In this document: piece by piece, positions 52,168-60,900 of the stretch
How the letters are laid out: every line of letters starts with the position of its first letter
How positions within the stretch are numbered: the first letter of the stretch is position 1
Assembly: GCA_965246915.1 (NCBI GenBank)
Contig: CBDFGB010000012.1
Location: forward strand, 1-64,000
Reading direction: 5' to 3'
Length of the DNA stretch: 64,000 nt
Source: CAVRQM01 sp965246915
GTDB taxonomy: Bacteria > Pseudomonadota > Alphaproteobacteria > Acetobacterales > Acetobacteraceae
Translations under genes and position numbers: made by a program
The notes under the pieces: generated by a model
Databases searched by the model: none
What the model was told of the DNA's origin: nothing
The model's input: the letters and a program-made list of their open reading frames with translations, nothing else

Positions 52168-53630
52168 CCGGGCCTGACATCGGCAACGAGCCGCCGGGAC
52201 GGCTCAGTCTGATCGAGGCGCTGATCCCGCTGATCGTTTTGGTCGGGCTGATCGGGCTGTCATTCTATCTCTTTGGCGGCGGCTCCGCGGGTGGGCCGAA
52301 TCAGCTCGCGCTGATCGTCGCCTCCATCGTGGCCGCCTTCGTCGGCTGGCGGCGCGGCTATTCGCTGGACGTCTTGAGCGATGCGGCGATCGCGAGCGTG
52401 GCGTCGGGGATTGGCGCGATCTTCATCCTGTTCGCGGTCGGCGCGCTGATCGGCACCTGGGCGATGAGCGGCACCTTGATCGCCATGGTGTATTACGGGC
52501 TCAAACTGCTGAGCCCGGATTTCTTCTACATGACCTCGGCGCTGATCTGCGGCGTGATCGCCTTCAGCATCGGCAGCTCATGGACGGTGGTCGCCACTGT
52601 CGGCATCGGATTGATGGGAATCGCCCGTACTGTCGGTCTCGATCCGTCGATCACCGCCGGCGCGATCGTCTCGGGTGCCTATTTCGGTGACAAATGCTCG
52701 CCCCTGTCGGACTCGGTCAATCTCGCCGTCGCCGCTTCGGGTGCGGATTTATATACGCATTTGCGCGAGATCCTGTGGACCACGATCCCCGCGGCGATCG
52801 TCACGCTCGGGTTGTTCCTTCTGTTGGGCGAACGAGGCGACTTCGATGCCTCCGCCAAGACGATCGCGATCCAGGCCGCGTTCGACGTCTCGCCGGTCCT
52901 GTTCCTGCCGATGGCGCTCGTGGTGGTCTTGGCGATCCTGAAGATGCCGCCGTTCAGTACGATCTTTTTCGGGGCACTCGCCGGTGGCGTGCTCGCGGCG
53001 ATCGTGGCGCCGGAGCGGGTCGTTGCCTTTGCCAACGAGGACGGGCTGCACACCGGCCTCTCGCTGTTCAAGGGCGTGTGGCTGGCACTGGGCAGCGGCT
53101 ACGTCTCGCACACCGGCGATGTGGGCCTCGACGCGCTGCTGTCGCGGGGCGGTATGGCGAGCATGCTCCAGACCATCTGGCTGATCGTCGCGGCGCTGGC
53201 GTTCGGCGGCGTGGTCGAGAAGGTCGGCGTGATCGAACGCCTGATCTCGCCGGTCATCGCGATCGCGAGGTCGACCGGCGCGCTGATCACGGCGCTTGTC
53301 GGCTCCATCGTGATGACCAACATCGTCGCCGCCGATCAGTATATCGCGATCGTTCTGCCGGGACGAATGTTCAAGGGTGCGTTCCGCGATCGCGGCCTGG
53401 CGCCGGTCGTGCTGTCCCGCGCGGTCGGTGACACTGCCACGGTCACTTCGGCGATCATTCCGTGGAACAGCTGCGGCGCGTTCATGGCGGCGACGCTCGG
53501 CATATCGACCGCGAGTTTCGCGCCATACGCGTTTTTCAACTTCCTCAGCCCGCTGTTCACCATCGCACTGGGATTTGCCGGGCTGCGCATGCTGAGGGCG
53601 GAGCCGGCGGTGCCAGCACGGGTCCTGTGA
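52164..53630 (+). CDS. nhaC: Na+/H+ antiporter NhaC family protein
   Basis: A 488-residue, about 12-helix transporter: AIFILFAVGALIGTWAMSGT, IAFSIGSSWTVVATVGIGLM, AGAIVSGAYFGDKCSPLSDS (the NhaC signature GAYFGDKxSPLSDTT), GSGYVSHTGDVGLDALLSRG and AVGDTATVTSAIIPWNSCGA. NhaC proteins exchange Na+ for H+; arginine:ornithine-type members also exist. TTG start overlapping arcD couples ion and amino acid exchange. Confidence 0.9.
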   Translation: MTGPDIGNEPPGRLSLIEALIPLIVLVGLIGLSFYLFGGGSAGGPNQLALIVASIVAAFVGWRRGYSLDVLSDAAIASVASGIGAIFILFAVGALIGTWAMSGTLIAMVYYGLKLLSPDFFYMTSALICGVIAFSIGSSWTVVATVGIGLMGIARTVGLDPSITAGAIVSGAYFGDKCSPLSDSVNLAVAASGADLYTHLREILWTTIPAAIVTLGLFLLLGERGDFDASAKTIAIQAAFDVSPVLFLPMALVVVLAILKMPPFSTIFFGALAGGVLAAIVAPERVVAFANEDGLHTGLSLFKGVWLALGSGYVSHTGDVGLDALLSRGGMASMLQTIWLIVAALAFGGVVEKVGVIERLISPVIAIARSTGALITALVGSIVMTNIVAADQYIAIVLPGRMFKGAFRDRGLAPVVLSRAVGDTATVTSAIIPWNSCGAFMAATLGISTASFAPYAFFNFLSPLFTIALGFAGLRMLRAEPAVPARVL

Positions 53631-53727
53631 AAAGCTCGTGCAATTCGCTGCGGCATTCAGGACACCGTTGGTCGCAGAACTGTGGTCGGCAGCTTGTGTG
53701 AGGCGGCGGCAAACGGGTCGACAATCG

Positions 53728-53931
53728 TCACGCAGCGATGGGTTGGCTGCGCAGATGATCCAGCAGGCGCTTCCTGGCCGCCTCGCCAGCTTCCGCATCC
53801 CGCGCTGCGGGAACAATCCGCGCGACGGGAGAACCGTGAGCGGTCACCTCGAAACTCGCGCCGTCTCGTACCTCATGGAGGATACGAGAAAACGCGCGAC
53901 TTGCTTCGGCGTCGGTAACGAGCCCATCCAT
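53728..53931 (-). CDS. Phd/YefM family antitoxin, no toxin adjacent
   Basis: A 67-residue protein, VTDAEASRAFSRILHEVRDG then SFEVTAHGSPVARIVPAARD, matching the Phd/YefM N-terminal DNA-binding fold (prevent-host-death pattern A-x-x-x-F-S-x-x-L). The usual downstream toxin (Doc, YoeB or PIN) is absent; the next 97 bases on that strand before nhaC are noncoding. It may be a solitary regulator or the leftover of a lost pair. Confidence 0.75.
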   Translation of the reverse strand: MDGLVTDAEASRAFSRILHEVRDGASFEVTAHGSPVARIVPAARDAEAGEAARKRLLDHLRSQPIAA

Positions 53932-53962
53932 GTTGGAGAAGCCGGTCTTTATACGCCGTCGG

Positions 53963-55060
53963 TCAATCGGCGTTCGCGACGTCTCGCACCAAATCCGCCA
54001 GTGCGATCGCTGCCGTGAGTCCGGGCGACTCGATCCCGAACAGATTGATCAGCCCCGCGACACCGTGGTCCCGAGCGGTCTGCACACGGAAATCCTGGCC
54101 GGCGGCTCCCTGCGGGGCGATCTTCGGGCGGATGCCGCTGTAGGCGGGTGACAGCGAACCGTCCGGCAGCCCTGGCCACCATCGCCGGATCGATGCGTAG
54201 AACCCCTCGCCGCGCGCGGGATCGACATCGTAGTCCTCGCGCTCGACCCACTCCACATCCGGCCCGAACCGCGCCTGATGGCCCATGTCGAGCGTCAGAT
54301 GCGTGCCGAGCCCCCCCGGCACTGGCACCGGGTAGATCAGCCGTGAAAATGGCGCGCGACCGGCCAGCGAAAAGTAATTGCCCTTCGCGAGATAGGGCGT
54401 CGGCACACGCGGGTTGGGCATGCCCTCGATCCGCCGGGCGATGGCCGGCGCCTGCAGCCCGGCCGCGTTGACCACGGTCGCGGCGCGCAGCGTGATGTCG
54501 GCGAAGACCTCGACCCCGTCACCGCGCGCCCGTCCACCGGTCACCTCGGTGCGGAACGCGAACATCGCGCCGGCCGCTTCGGCGTCGCCCTGCAGCGCGA
54601 GCATGTAGGCGTGGCTGTCAAGGATCCCGGTCTCGGGCGAGTGCAAGGCGGCCGCGCAGCGCAGCGCCGGCTCCAGCGCCCGCGCCCCGGCGGCGTCCAA
54701 CAGGCGCATTCCCTCGACGCCGTTGGCCTCGGCGCGGGCCTGGATCGCCGGCAGTCGTGCTGCCTCCGCCTCGTCGCAGGCGACAATCAGCTTGCCGCAC
54801 CGATCGTGCGGCACGCCCCGTTCGCCACAGTAGGCGTAGAGCATATGGCGCCCGGCGACGCAGAGCCGGGCCATGAGACTGTCCGGGGGATAGTAAATGC
54901 CGGCGTGGATGACCTCGCTGTTGCGGCTGGAGATCCCCGTGCCGATTCCGCCCTCGCGCTCCAGCACGATGACCTCCCGCCCGGCGAGCGCGAGCGCCCG
55001 GGCGACCGCGATGCCGACCACGCCCGCGCCGACGACGATGCAGTCGACCTGTTCTGTCAA
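53963..55060 (-). CDS. lhgO: L-2-hydroxyglutarate dehydrogenase (FAD-dependent)
   Basis: A 365-residue flavoprotein of the DAO superfamily: CIVVGAGVVGIAVARALALA (FAD-binding GxGxxG), SRNSEVIHAGIYYPPDSLMA and LCVAGRHMLYAYCGERGVPH, characteristic of LhgO/L2HGDH, then HLTLDMGHQARFGPDVEWV, YSGIRPKIAPQG and NLFGIESPGLTAAIALADLV. It oxidises L-2-hydroxyglutarate to 2-oxoglutarate, feeding electrons to quinone, a metabolite-repair role. ATG 55060 opens at the dinucleotide-binding strand. Confidence 0.9.
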   Translation of the reverse strand: MTEQVDCIVVGAGVVGIAVARALALAGREVIVLEREGGIGTGISSRNSEVIHAGIYYPPDSLMARLCVAGRHMLYAYCGERGVPHDRCGKLIVACDEAEAARLPAIQARAEANGVEGMRLLDAAGARALEPALRCAAALHSPETGILDSHAYMLALQGDAEAAGAMFAFRTEVTGGRARGDGVEVFADITLRAATVVNAAGLQAPAIARRIEGMPNPRVPTPYLAKGNYFSLAGRAPFSRLIYPVPVPGGLGTHLTLDMGHQARFGPDVEWVEREDYDVDPARGEGFYASIRRWWPGLPDGSLSPAYSGIRPKIAPQGAAGQDFRVQTARDHGVAGLINLFGIESPGLTAAIALADLVRDVANAD

Positions 55061-55140
55061 GTTTTGTCCCCGAAGGCTGCGTCGACGCGGTGCACGTGCT
55101 ATCGATCACTCGACCGCCAAGGTGTGATGAAGAAGCGGTT

Positions 55141-55377
55141 ATGAGCGACGACGGTCCTCAGTCTGTGATTTTGCGATATCTGCGCGCCCTCGACGCCAGG
55201 GCCGGCACCGCGATCGGTGACATGCGGGACGTGAAAGGTCGCCTTTCCGGCAACGAGGATCGATCTTCCACCCTTGAGCGACTTGTGTCGTTCGCGGAAG
55301 AGACGATGGCGACATTCGATGTCCGACTCGAGCGAATCGGACCGCGCCCTGGTTCGATGGAAACGATCCCGAACTGA
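55141..55377 (+). CDS. Small coiled-coil hypothetical protein
   Basis: A 78-residue protein, VILRYLRALDARAGTAIGDM then DVKGRLSGNEDRSSTLERLV and FDVRLERIGPR, with the I-L-x-x-L-x-x-L-D-x-R heptad pattern of short DUF-type coiled-coil proteins common in this group. GAAG lies nine bases before the ATG. Its TGA is back to back with the dctA stop on the other strand (TGATCA). Confidence 0.6.
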   Translation: MSDDGPQSVILRYLRALDARAGTAIGDMRDVKGRLSGNEDRSSTLERLVSFAEETMATFDVRLERIGPRPGSMETIPN

Positions 55378-56679
55378 TCACTCCGCCGCCGTCAGCTCCG
55401 GCACCGTGCCGCCAGCGAGCAAGGTGCGGGCACGAGGCATGTCCATCTGGCCTTCCCACCGCGCGACCGCGATCGTGGCCACCGCGTTGCCGAACAGATT
55501 GGTGATCGCCCGCGCTTCGCTCATGAACCGATCGATTCCGAGTATGAGCACGATCCCGGTCACCGGCACCTTGCCGTTCAGCGTCGACAGCGTGGCCGCC
55601 AGCGTGATGAACCCGCCGCCGATCACCGCCGCGGCCCCCTTCGACGTCAGCAGCAGCACGCCGAGGATAAGCGCGTAGTCGCCCCAGCTGAGCGGGATGC
55701 CCAGCGCCTGCGCGATGAAGGTGATCGCCATGGTGAAATAGATCGACGTGCCATCCAGGTTGAACGCGTAGCCAAGCGGCACCACGAGACCCACCAGCGG
55801 CCGCGCGCAGCCCAGCCGCTCCAGCTTCGCCATGAGGGTCGGCAGCGCAGCCTCCGACGAGGAGGTGCCGAGGACGATGAAAAACTCTTCCTTCAAGTAG
55901 ACCAGGAGGCGGGGCAGGCTGAGGCCGCATATGGCCATCACCAATAGCATCGGGCCGAAGATGAACACCACGCAGGTCGCGTAGAAGCAGGCCATCAGCG
56001 TGCCGAGGCTGACCAGAGTGCCGATGCCGAACTTGCCGATCGCGAAGGCCATCGCGCCAAACGCGCCGAGCGGAGCGACATACATGATGATCCGGATGAC
56101 CTGGAACAGCGCGGCCCCGGCCTCCTCCAGCACATGGACGACCATCTGGCCTCGCTCGCCGAGTTTGGCCACGCCGATGCCAAACAGGACCGCGAAGAAG
56201 AGAACCGGGAGTATGTCGCTCTTGGTGAACGCGCCGACGATCGTGTCGGGGATGATGCCCAGCAGGAACAGTGGAATGGTCTGGTGCGGCGCGTCGACAT
56301 ATTGCTTGACGGCGCCGGCGTTCAGCGCCGCGGGGTCGGCGCCCACCCCGGACCCGGGCTCGACCACATGGCCGACGATCAGGCCGATCAGCATGGCCAG
56401 GGTCGTCATCAGCTCGAAATAGACGATCGCCTTCAGTCCGATCCGTCCCACCGAGGCGGTATCCGATAGCTTGCCGATCCCCACGACCACGGTGATGAAG
56501 ATGATCGGCGCGATCATCATCCGCACGAGCTTCACGAAGCCGTCGCCCAGCGGCTGCATCTGCACCGCGAGGTCCGGGTAGACATGCCCGAGCCCGGCGC
56601 CGATGACGACCGCTGCCAGCACCTGTAGATACAGCGAGTGCGACGCACGGCTGCTCATCATCGGCACGGTGGCAGCCAT
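55378..56679 (-). CDS. dctA: C4-dicarboxylate transporter DctA (DAACS family)
   Basis: A 433-residue Na+ or H+:dicarboxylate symporter: SLYLQVLAAVVIGAGLGHVY, MMIAPIIFITVVVGIGKLSD, the re-entrant hairpin EEFFIVLGTSSSEAALPTLM and LGYAFNLDGTSIYFTMAITF, with GGGFITLAATLSTL and ILGIDRFMSEARAITNLFGN. These match DctA closely. AGGAGG at 56685-56690 lies five bases before ATG 56679, an unusually strong site for this window that sets the start. Substrates are succinate, malate and fumarate. Confidence 0.94.
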   Translation of the reverse strand: MAATVPMMSSRASHSLYLQVLAAVVIGAGLGHVYPDLAVQMQPLGDGFVKLVRMMIAPIIFITVVVGIGKLSDTASVGRIGLKAIVYFELMTTLAMLIGLIVGHVVEPGSGVGADPAALNAGAVKQYVDAPHQTIPLFLLGIIPDTIVGAFTKSDILPVLFFAVLFGIGVAKLGERGQMVVHVLEEAGAALFQVIRIIMYVAPLGAFGAMAFAIGKFGIGTLVSLGTLMACFYATCVVFIFGPMLLVMAICGLSLPRLLVYLKEEFFIVLGTSSSEAALPTLMAKLERLGCARPLVGLVVPLGYAFNLDGTSIYFTMAITFIAQALGIPLSWGDYALILGVLLLTSKGAAAVIGGGFITLAATLSTLNGKVPVTGIVLILGIDRFMSEARAITNLFGNAVATIAVARWEGQMDMPRARTLLAGGTVPELTAAE

Positions 56680-56769
56680 ACGTTCCTCCTCATGCTGCCG
56701 GGCGTGGCGCGCCGGTTGCGGTGAGCGTAGCGGAGGACCATTTGCGGGCAAACCGAGACAGGACACACC

Positions 56770-57327
56770 ATGTTCATCGAGACTGAAGCCACGCCCAATC
56801 CGGCCACCCTGAAATTCCTCCCGGGGCGCGATGTGGCCGGTTCCGGCACGGCCGATTTCGCGACCGCCGCCGCCGCCGAGCGTAGCCCTCTGGCGTCCAG
56901 CCTGTTCGAACTGCCCGGCGTGGCGCGGGTCTTTCTCGGCGGCGACTTCGTGACCGTGACCAAGTCCGACCTGGCCGACTGGCAATCGCTGAAGCCGCAG
57001 GTGCTCGGCGTGGTGATGGAGCACTTCGTCGCGGGCCGGCCCGTGCTGCTGGGCGAGGAAGCCGCCGCCGCCGAGGATGTCGCCCCGGAGGATGCCGAGA
57101 TCGTCGCGCAGATCAAGGAGTTGCTGGACACCCGGGTCCGCCCGGCGGTGGCCGGTGATGGTGGCGATATCGTGTTCCGCGGTTATCGCGACGGCGTGGT
57201 CAGGTTGCACATGCAAGGCGCTTGCAGCGGCTGCCCTTCGTCCTCGGCAACGCTCAAGCACGGCATCGAGAACATGCTCAGGCACTATGTCCCGGAGGTC
57301 GTGGCGGTTGAGCAGGTGACGCTGTGA
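56770..57327 (+). CDS. nfu: NifU family Fe-S scaffold/carrier protein (Nfu)
   Basis: A 185-residue protein: an N-terminal Nfu_N domain (MFIETEATPNPATLKFLPGR, FELPGVARVFLGGDFVTVTK) and a C-terminal NifU domain with the cluster-binding GACSGCPSSSATLKHGIENM (CxxC). Nfu carries [4Fe-4S] clusters to targets such as aconitase and lipoate synthase. Its stop overlaps the GTG start of the nitroreductase gene (GTGA). Confidence 0.94.
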   Translation: MFIETEATPNPATLKFLPGRDVAGSGTADFATAAAAERSPLASSLFELPGVARVFLGGDFVTVTKSDLADWQSLKPQVLGVVMEHFVAGRPVLLGEEAAAAEDVAPEDAEIVAQIKELLDTRVRPAVAGDGGDIVFRGYRDGVVRLHMQGACSGCPSSSATLKHGIENMLRHYVPEVVAVEQVTL

Positions 57328-57938
57328 ACGACGCGATCGAAACCGCGGCACCGGTCGTCGACGACGCCACGCTCGACCGGCTGTTCCGCGACGCGCGAAC
57401 CCACAACACCTGGCAGAGCGATCGGCCGGTCACCGACTCCGACCTACGGGCCATCTACGACGTGATGAAGTGGGGCCCCACCTCGGCCAATGCCTCGCCG
57501 GCGCGTTTCGTGTTCGTCCGGTCCATGCAGGGCAAGGCGTGGCTCCGCCCTGCCTTGTCGGCTGGCAACGTCGACAAGACCATGGCGGCGCCGGTGACCG
57601 TGGTCGTCGCGTATGATCCCAAGTTTTACGACCTGCTGCCACGCCTGTTCCCGCAGGCCGACGCGCGCGTCTGGTTTGCCGGCAACGACGCGCTGGCCGA
57701 GGAGACCGCCATGCGCAACAGTTCGTTGCAGGGGGCGTATTTCATCATCGCCGCAAGGGCGTCGGGCTTGGATTGCGGGCCTATGTCTGGGTTCGACAAG
57801 GGCGTCGTCGACGAGGCGTTTTTCGGGTCCAGCGGCTGGAAGTCGAACTTCCTGATCAACCTCGGGCATGGCGAGCCGGACAAGCTTTTCCCGCGCAACC
57901 CCCGCCTCGAGTTCGACGAGGCCTGCCAGATCGTTTGA
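57324..57938 (+). CDS. rutE: Malonic semialdehyde reductase RutE-like nitroreductase
   Basis: A 204-residue FMN-dependent nitroreductase: FRDARTHNTWQSDRPVTDSD, IYDVMKWGPTSANASPARFV, GADARVWFA-type loop, RNSSLQGAYFIIAARASGLD, CGPMSGFDKGVVDEAFF and FLINLGHGEPDKLFPRNPRL, which are the RutE/HadB group motifs. RutE reduces malonic semialdehyde in pyrimidine degradation, but other rut genes are absent, so a broader reductase role is possible. GTG start coupled to nfu. Confidence 0.88.
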   Translation: MNDAIETAAPVVDDATLDRLFRDARTHNTWQSDRPVTDSDLRAIYDVMKWGPTSANASPARFVFVRSMQGKAWLRPALSAGNVDKTMAAPVTVVVAYDPKFYDLLPRLFPQADARVWFAGNDALAEETAMRNSSLQGAYFIIAARASGLDCGPMSGFDKGVVDEAFFGSSGWKSNFLINLGHGEPDKLFPRNPRLEFDEACQIV

Positions 57939-57942
57939 GGCG

Positions 57943-58557
57943 ATGCGCCTTCTGGTGATCGACGCCGCACTCGGCCCGTCGATCGCCGCGATCGTGGCGG
58001 ATGACGCGATCCTCGCGGAAGGCGCAGCCGAGGACGCCAAACTGCTGGCGGAGCTGATCGCGCGCCTGCCGCTTGATGGTCTGGACGCGGTCGCGGTCAC
58101 CGTCGGGCCCGGCAGTTTCACGGGTCTTCGCGCAAGCCTGTCGCTCGCGCACGGGTTCGCGGCCGCCCGCGGCATCGCCATGGCGCCGGTCACTGTCGCG
58201 GAAGCCTTGGGCGAGGCGCTGCCGCATCGCGGCGGGCGGGCGCTGTGGGTGGCGATCGACAGTCGTCGTGACCGGCTGTTTCTCGATCGCGGCGACGGAG
58301 CGGCGGCCGTCGACCTGATGGCGCTGCCCGATCCGTCCGGCCCCGTCGCGATTGCCGGCGATTGCGCGCGCGATGTGGCGGCGGTTCTCGCCGCGCGCGG
58401 TCGCGACGTCATGCTGACCGATGCTCGCCACCCCCGCGCCCGCGACATTGCCCGCGCGGCGCTGCGGCGCCTGTCCGGAGAGTGGCCGGCGCTGGACGCG
58501 GTGCCGTTGTACGTCGACCCGCCGGCGGCGCGGCTGCCGGACGGCGCGGGGGCGTAA
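57943..58557 (+). CDS. tsaB: tRNA threonylcarbamoyladenosine biosynthesis protein TsaB
   Basis: A 204-residue ASKHA-fold protein: MRLLVIDAALGPSIAAIVAD, LDAVAVTVGPGSFTGLRASL and LAHGFAAARGIAMAPVTVAE, the TsaB signature GPGSFTGLR. TsaB activates TsaD in making t6A on ANN-decoding tRNAs. ATG follows the RutE-like stop by four bases. rimI, often next, is replaced by a convergent LuxR gene. Confidence 0.93.
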   Translation: MRLLVIDAALGPSIAAIVADDAILAEGAAEDAKLLAELIARLPLDGLDAVAVTVGPGSFTGLRASLSLAHGFAAARGIAMAPVTVAEALGEALPHRGGRALWVAIDSRRDRLFLDRGDGAAAVDLMALPDPSGPVAIAGDCARDVAAVLAARGRDVMLTDARHPRARDIARAALRRLSGEWPALDAVPLYVDPPAARLPDGAGA

Positions 58558-58561
58558 CCGC

Positions 58562-59674
58562 TTACGGCAACGGGAGCGAGAAGCACTCGCGAAGCAGAAG
58601 CGCCAATGAGGATTGCCGATGCGTCCCGGTCTTCTCGAACAACATCTTGAGGTGCCACCGCGCCGTCGTGCGGGCGATGCCGAGGGCGTCGGCCGCCTCG
58701 GCCACACTCATGTCGGCGGCGATTCGGTCGGCCAGCCTCGCCTCGGCGGGGGTCAGACCGAACAGAGCCACGAGGGTTCGACTGCGGTTGCCTGGCGGTA
58801 CCGGGCGCTCGAGGCCGATGACCGCGACCACCGCGCGCGCGGTGCCTCCGAGCAGAGCCAGACGATGACCCCGCGGCAGTGGGCACACCAGAAGCCGCGT
58901 GACTTCCTGCTGTCGTCGGAGCGCGACGATAATCGGCCCGCTCGGCCTTCCGCCGGATGGGGCGATTGCCGCCTCGGTGATAGCTCGTTCCAAGGCGTTG
59001 GCCTCGTCCGCCGTGCCTGTGCGCAAGCGACCGTTGCGAAGAAGCGGCTCGCCTCTCGGATTGGCGAACACGGCCCGGCCAATGTGGTCGAGCAGCACGA
59101 TCGGGCGGTCGATCGCGTCGATGAACGTTGCGAGATATCCAGACGCTTCGGCGCGTGCACCAATCGCGCCGTGCAACGCGAGGCTGCGTTTCAGATGCGA
59201 CGCGAGGAGTGCGAGCCGAGCAGCCTCGTTGTCAGTGAATGACCCGGCCTGCTTTGATCTTTGAATGAGCACCGCGCCCGGGCCTGTCGCGGTGCCACCA
59301 AACATTGCAAAAAGGTCATGATGGATATCATTCTTTAGATACAAATCTTGGTACATATCGGAGACGGCGAAGTCGCTTGGATTGACGTCGTCACCACGAC
59401 CGATGCGGCCGATCATGCCGGCTAGCAACGGAACTCGTGAATCGGTAGGAGCATAGGTGTCGACGTAGCGCTGCGAGATTTCCAGGAACGCGATCGGTGA
59501 GGCCGCGACTCGGGTGCCGGCCTCCATACGAGGGTCGCCTACGTACAACTGCGCAACGTGACCTCCGCAGAAACGGGCAAACTCGGCCAGCATGACCGGC
59601 CAATCGTCCGGCGATCCCGACCGGTCGTAGATCGTCTCGAGAACACGTGACAGTTCCGTATCAAGAATCATCAT
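58562..59674 (-). CDS. LuxR family transcriptional regulator
   Basis: A 370-residue protein with a PAS/autoinducer-like N-terminal region (ILDTELSRVLETIYDRSGSP, WPVMLAEFARFCGGHVAQLY), a central segment IDAIDRPIVLLDHIGRAVFA (PAS-like), and a C-terminal LuxR/GerE helix-turn-helix: LTPAEARLADRIAADMSVAE, AADALGIARTTARWHLKML, FEKTGTHRQSSLALLL. The effector is unknown. ATG 59674 has AGAGGGG upstream. The 278 bases to the divergent EamA gene hold the promoters. Confidence 0.87.
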   Translation of the reverse strand: MMILDTELSRVLETIYDRSGSPDDWPVMLAEFARFCGGHVAQLYVGDPRMEAGTRVAASPIAFLEISQRYVDTYAPTDSRVPLLAGMIGRIGRGDDVNPSDFAVSDMYQDLYLKNDIHHDLFAMFGGTATGPGAVLIQRSKQAGSFTDNEAARLALLASHLKRSLALHGAIGARAEASGYLATFIDAIDRPIVLLDHIGRAVFANPRGEPLLRNGRLRTGTADEANALERAITEAAIAPSGGRPSGPIIVALRRQQEVTRLLVCPLPRGHRLALLGGTARAVVAVIGLERPVPPGNRSRTLVALFGLTPAEARLADRIAADMSVAEAADALGIARTTARWHLKMLFEKTGTHRQSSLALLLRECFSLPLP

Positions 59675-59952
59675 CGACCCCTCTGTTCGAACGGTGACAT
59701 AGCGTCGTTGCGAGGTCATCCATTTTCGCACGACCCGAAGGCGGGGTCCGCGATGACGGCACACCGGCCCTTGTCAGCCTGAGTCGAGGCTCCCGCTGTC
59801 GCCTGCCCCGGCAACAGCAGTTTCGACGGGTCATGCGACCTGGATCACAGGCCCATCGTCGATTGTCTGAAAGAACGACCGCCTGATCCCCGAACGGCTT
59901 TCCGCTCACGGCGGGGCCGATCCGACCGCTTGAAACGACCGGAGCAAAGCCG

Positions 59953-60885
59953 ATGCGGAAAGCCGCGTTGCTTGAGACCATCTCGGCCAGAACGCCCGTG
60001 AGCGCCGGCCTCCTGTTTGTCCTGTCGGGCGTAGCGCTGTGGGCGACGATTGGCGTGGCGGTGCGCGGCGTCGAGGCGGCTGCGCCCGCAGTCCTGTTCT
60101 GGCGTGGCCTCGGTGGCGGCCTGGCCATGCTTGCCGTCCTCCTGGTGCGTCATGGCCTGCGCGCGCCAGATCAGTTCCGGAACATCGGGCCGGCTGGGCT
60201 TTCGGTCGTCGCCTGGTCGGTGGCCGGCACGCTCCTGTTCGTCATTGCGTTGCGGCTCAGCACAGTGGCCGATGTCGCGGCGATCTACGCCATTTTGCCG
60301 TTCGCCGCCGCCGCCGCTGCCCGGATCCTTTGGGGCGTGGACAGCGACCGCGGCACGCTGGTCGCCGCGGCGTTCGCGCTGCTAGGGACTGTGCTGACGC
60401 TGCAGGGCTCGGTCGGCTCGGGCACATGGGGTGGTAATCTCGTCGCATTTGTCATGACCCTCGCCTACGCGATGCAGGTGCTTCTGCTCGGCCGGCATCC
60501 CGAACTGCCGGTCATGCCCACGGTCGCGATGGGCAGCCTGACATGCGCCGCACTGAGCCTGCCGATGGCCGATCCGTTGGCCGCCACGCCGCGCGACATC
60601 CTGATCCTGTTGGGCTCGGGCATTTTTCAGGGCGTTCTCGCGGACTACCTTTTCATGCGCGGCTCGCAGCGCCTGCCGGCGACCCGCACCGCGCTGCTGA
60701 CCACGCTGGACGCGCCGATCGCGGCGGTCTCGGCCTGGCTGATCCTTGCCGAGCAGCCCGCCGATTTGACGATGATCGGCGGCGGCGTAATCGTTGCGAC
60801 CGTGACGGTCCACACGTTGCTGAAGGAGACGGGCGACAGAGCGGGTGAAGCGTCCCTGCGGCAGCGGGCGACGGATCTTCCGTGA
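59953..60885 (+). CDS. EamA/DMT family transporter
   Basis: A 310-residue protein with ten hydrophobic segments in two EamA repeats: GLLFVLSGVALWATIGVAVR, FWRGLGGGLAMLAVLLVRHG, IYAILPFAAAAAARILWG, and in the second half FVMTLAYAMQVLLLGRHPE, GSGIFQGVLADYLFMRGSQ, LLTTLDAPIAAVSAWLILAE. EamA proteins export amino acids or other metabolites. The ATG at 59953 adds about 15 residues before the first helix. Possibly controlled by the divergent LuxR regulator. Confidence 0.87.
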   Translation: MRKAALLETISARTPVSAGLLFVLSGVALWATIGVAVRGVEAAAPAVLFWRGLGGGLAMLAVLLVRHGLRAPDQFRNIGPAGLSVVAWSVAGTLLFVIALRLSTVADVAAIYAILPFAAAAAARILWGVDSDRGTLVAAAFALLGTVLTLQGSVGSGTWGGNLVAFVMTLAYAMQVLLLGRHPELPVMPTVAMGSLTCAALSLPMADPLAATPRDILILLGSGIFQGVLADYLFMRGSQRLPATRTALLTTLDAPIAAVSAWLILAEQPADLTMIGGGVIVATVTVHTLLKETGDRAGEASLRQRATDLP

Positions 60886-60900
60886 GGTGCCTCCTCGGCG

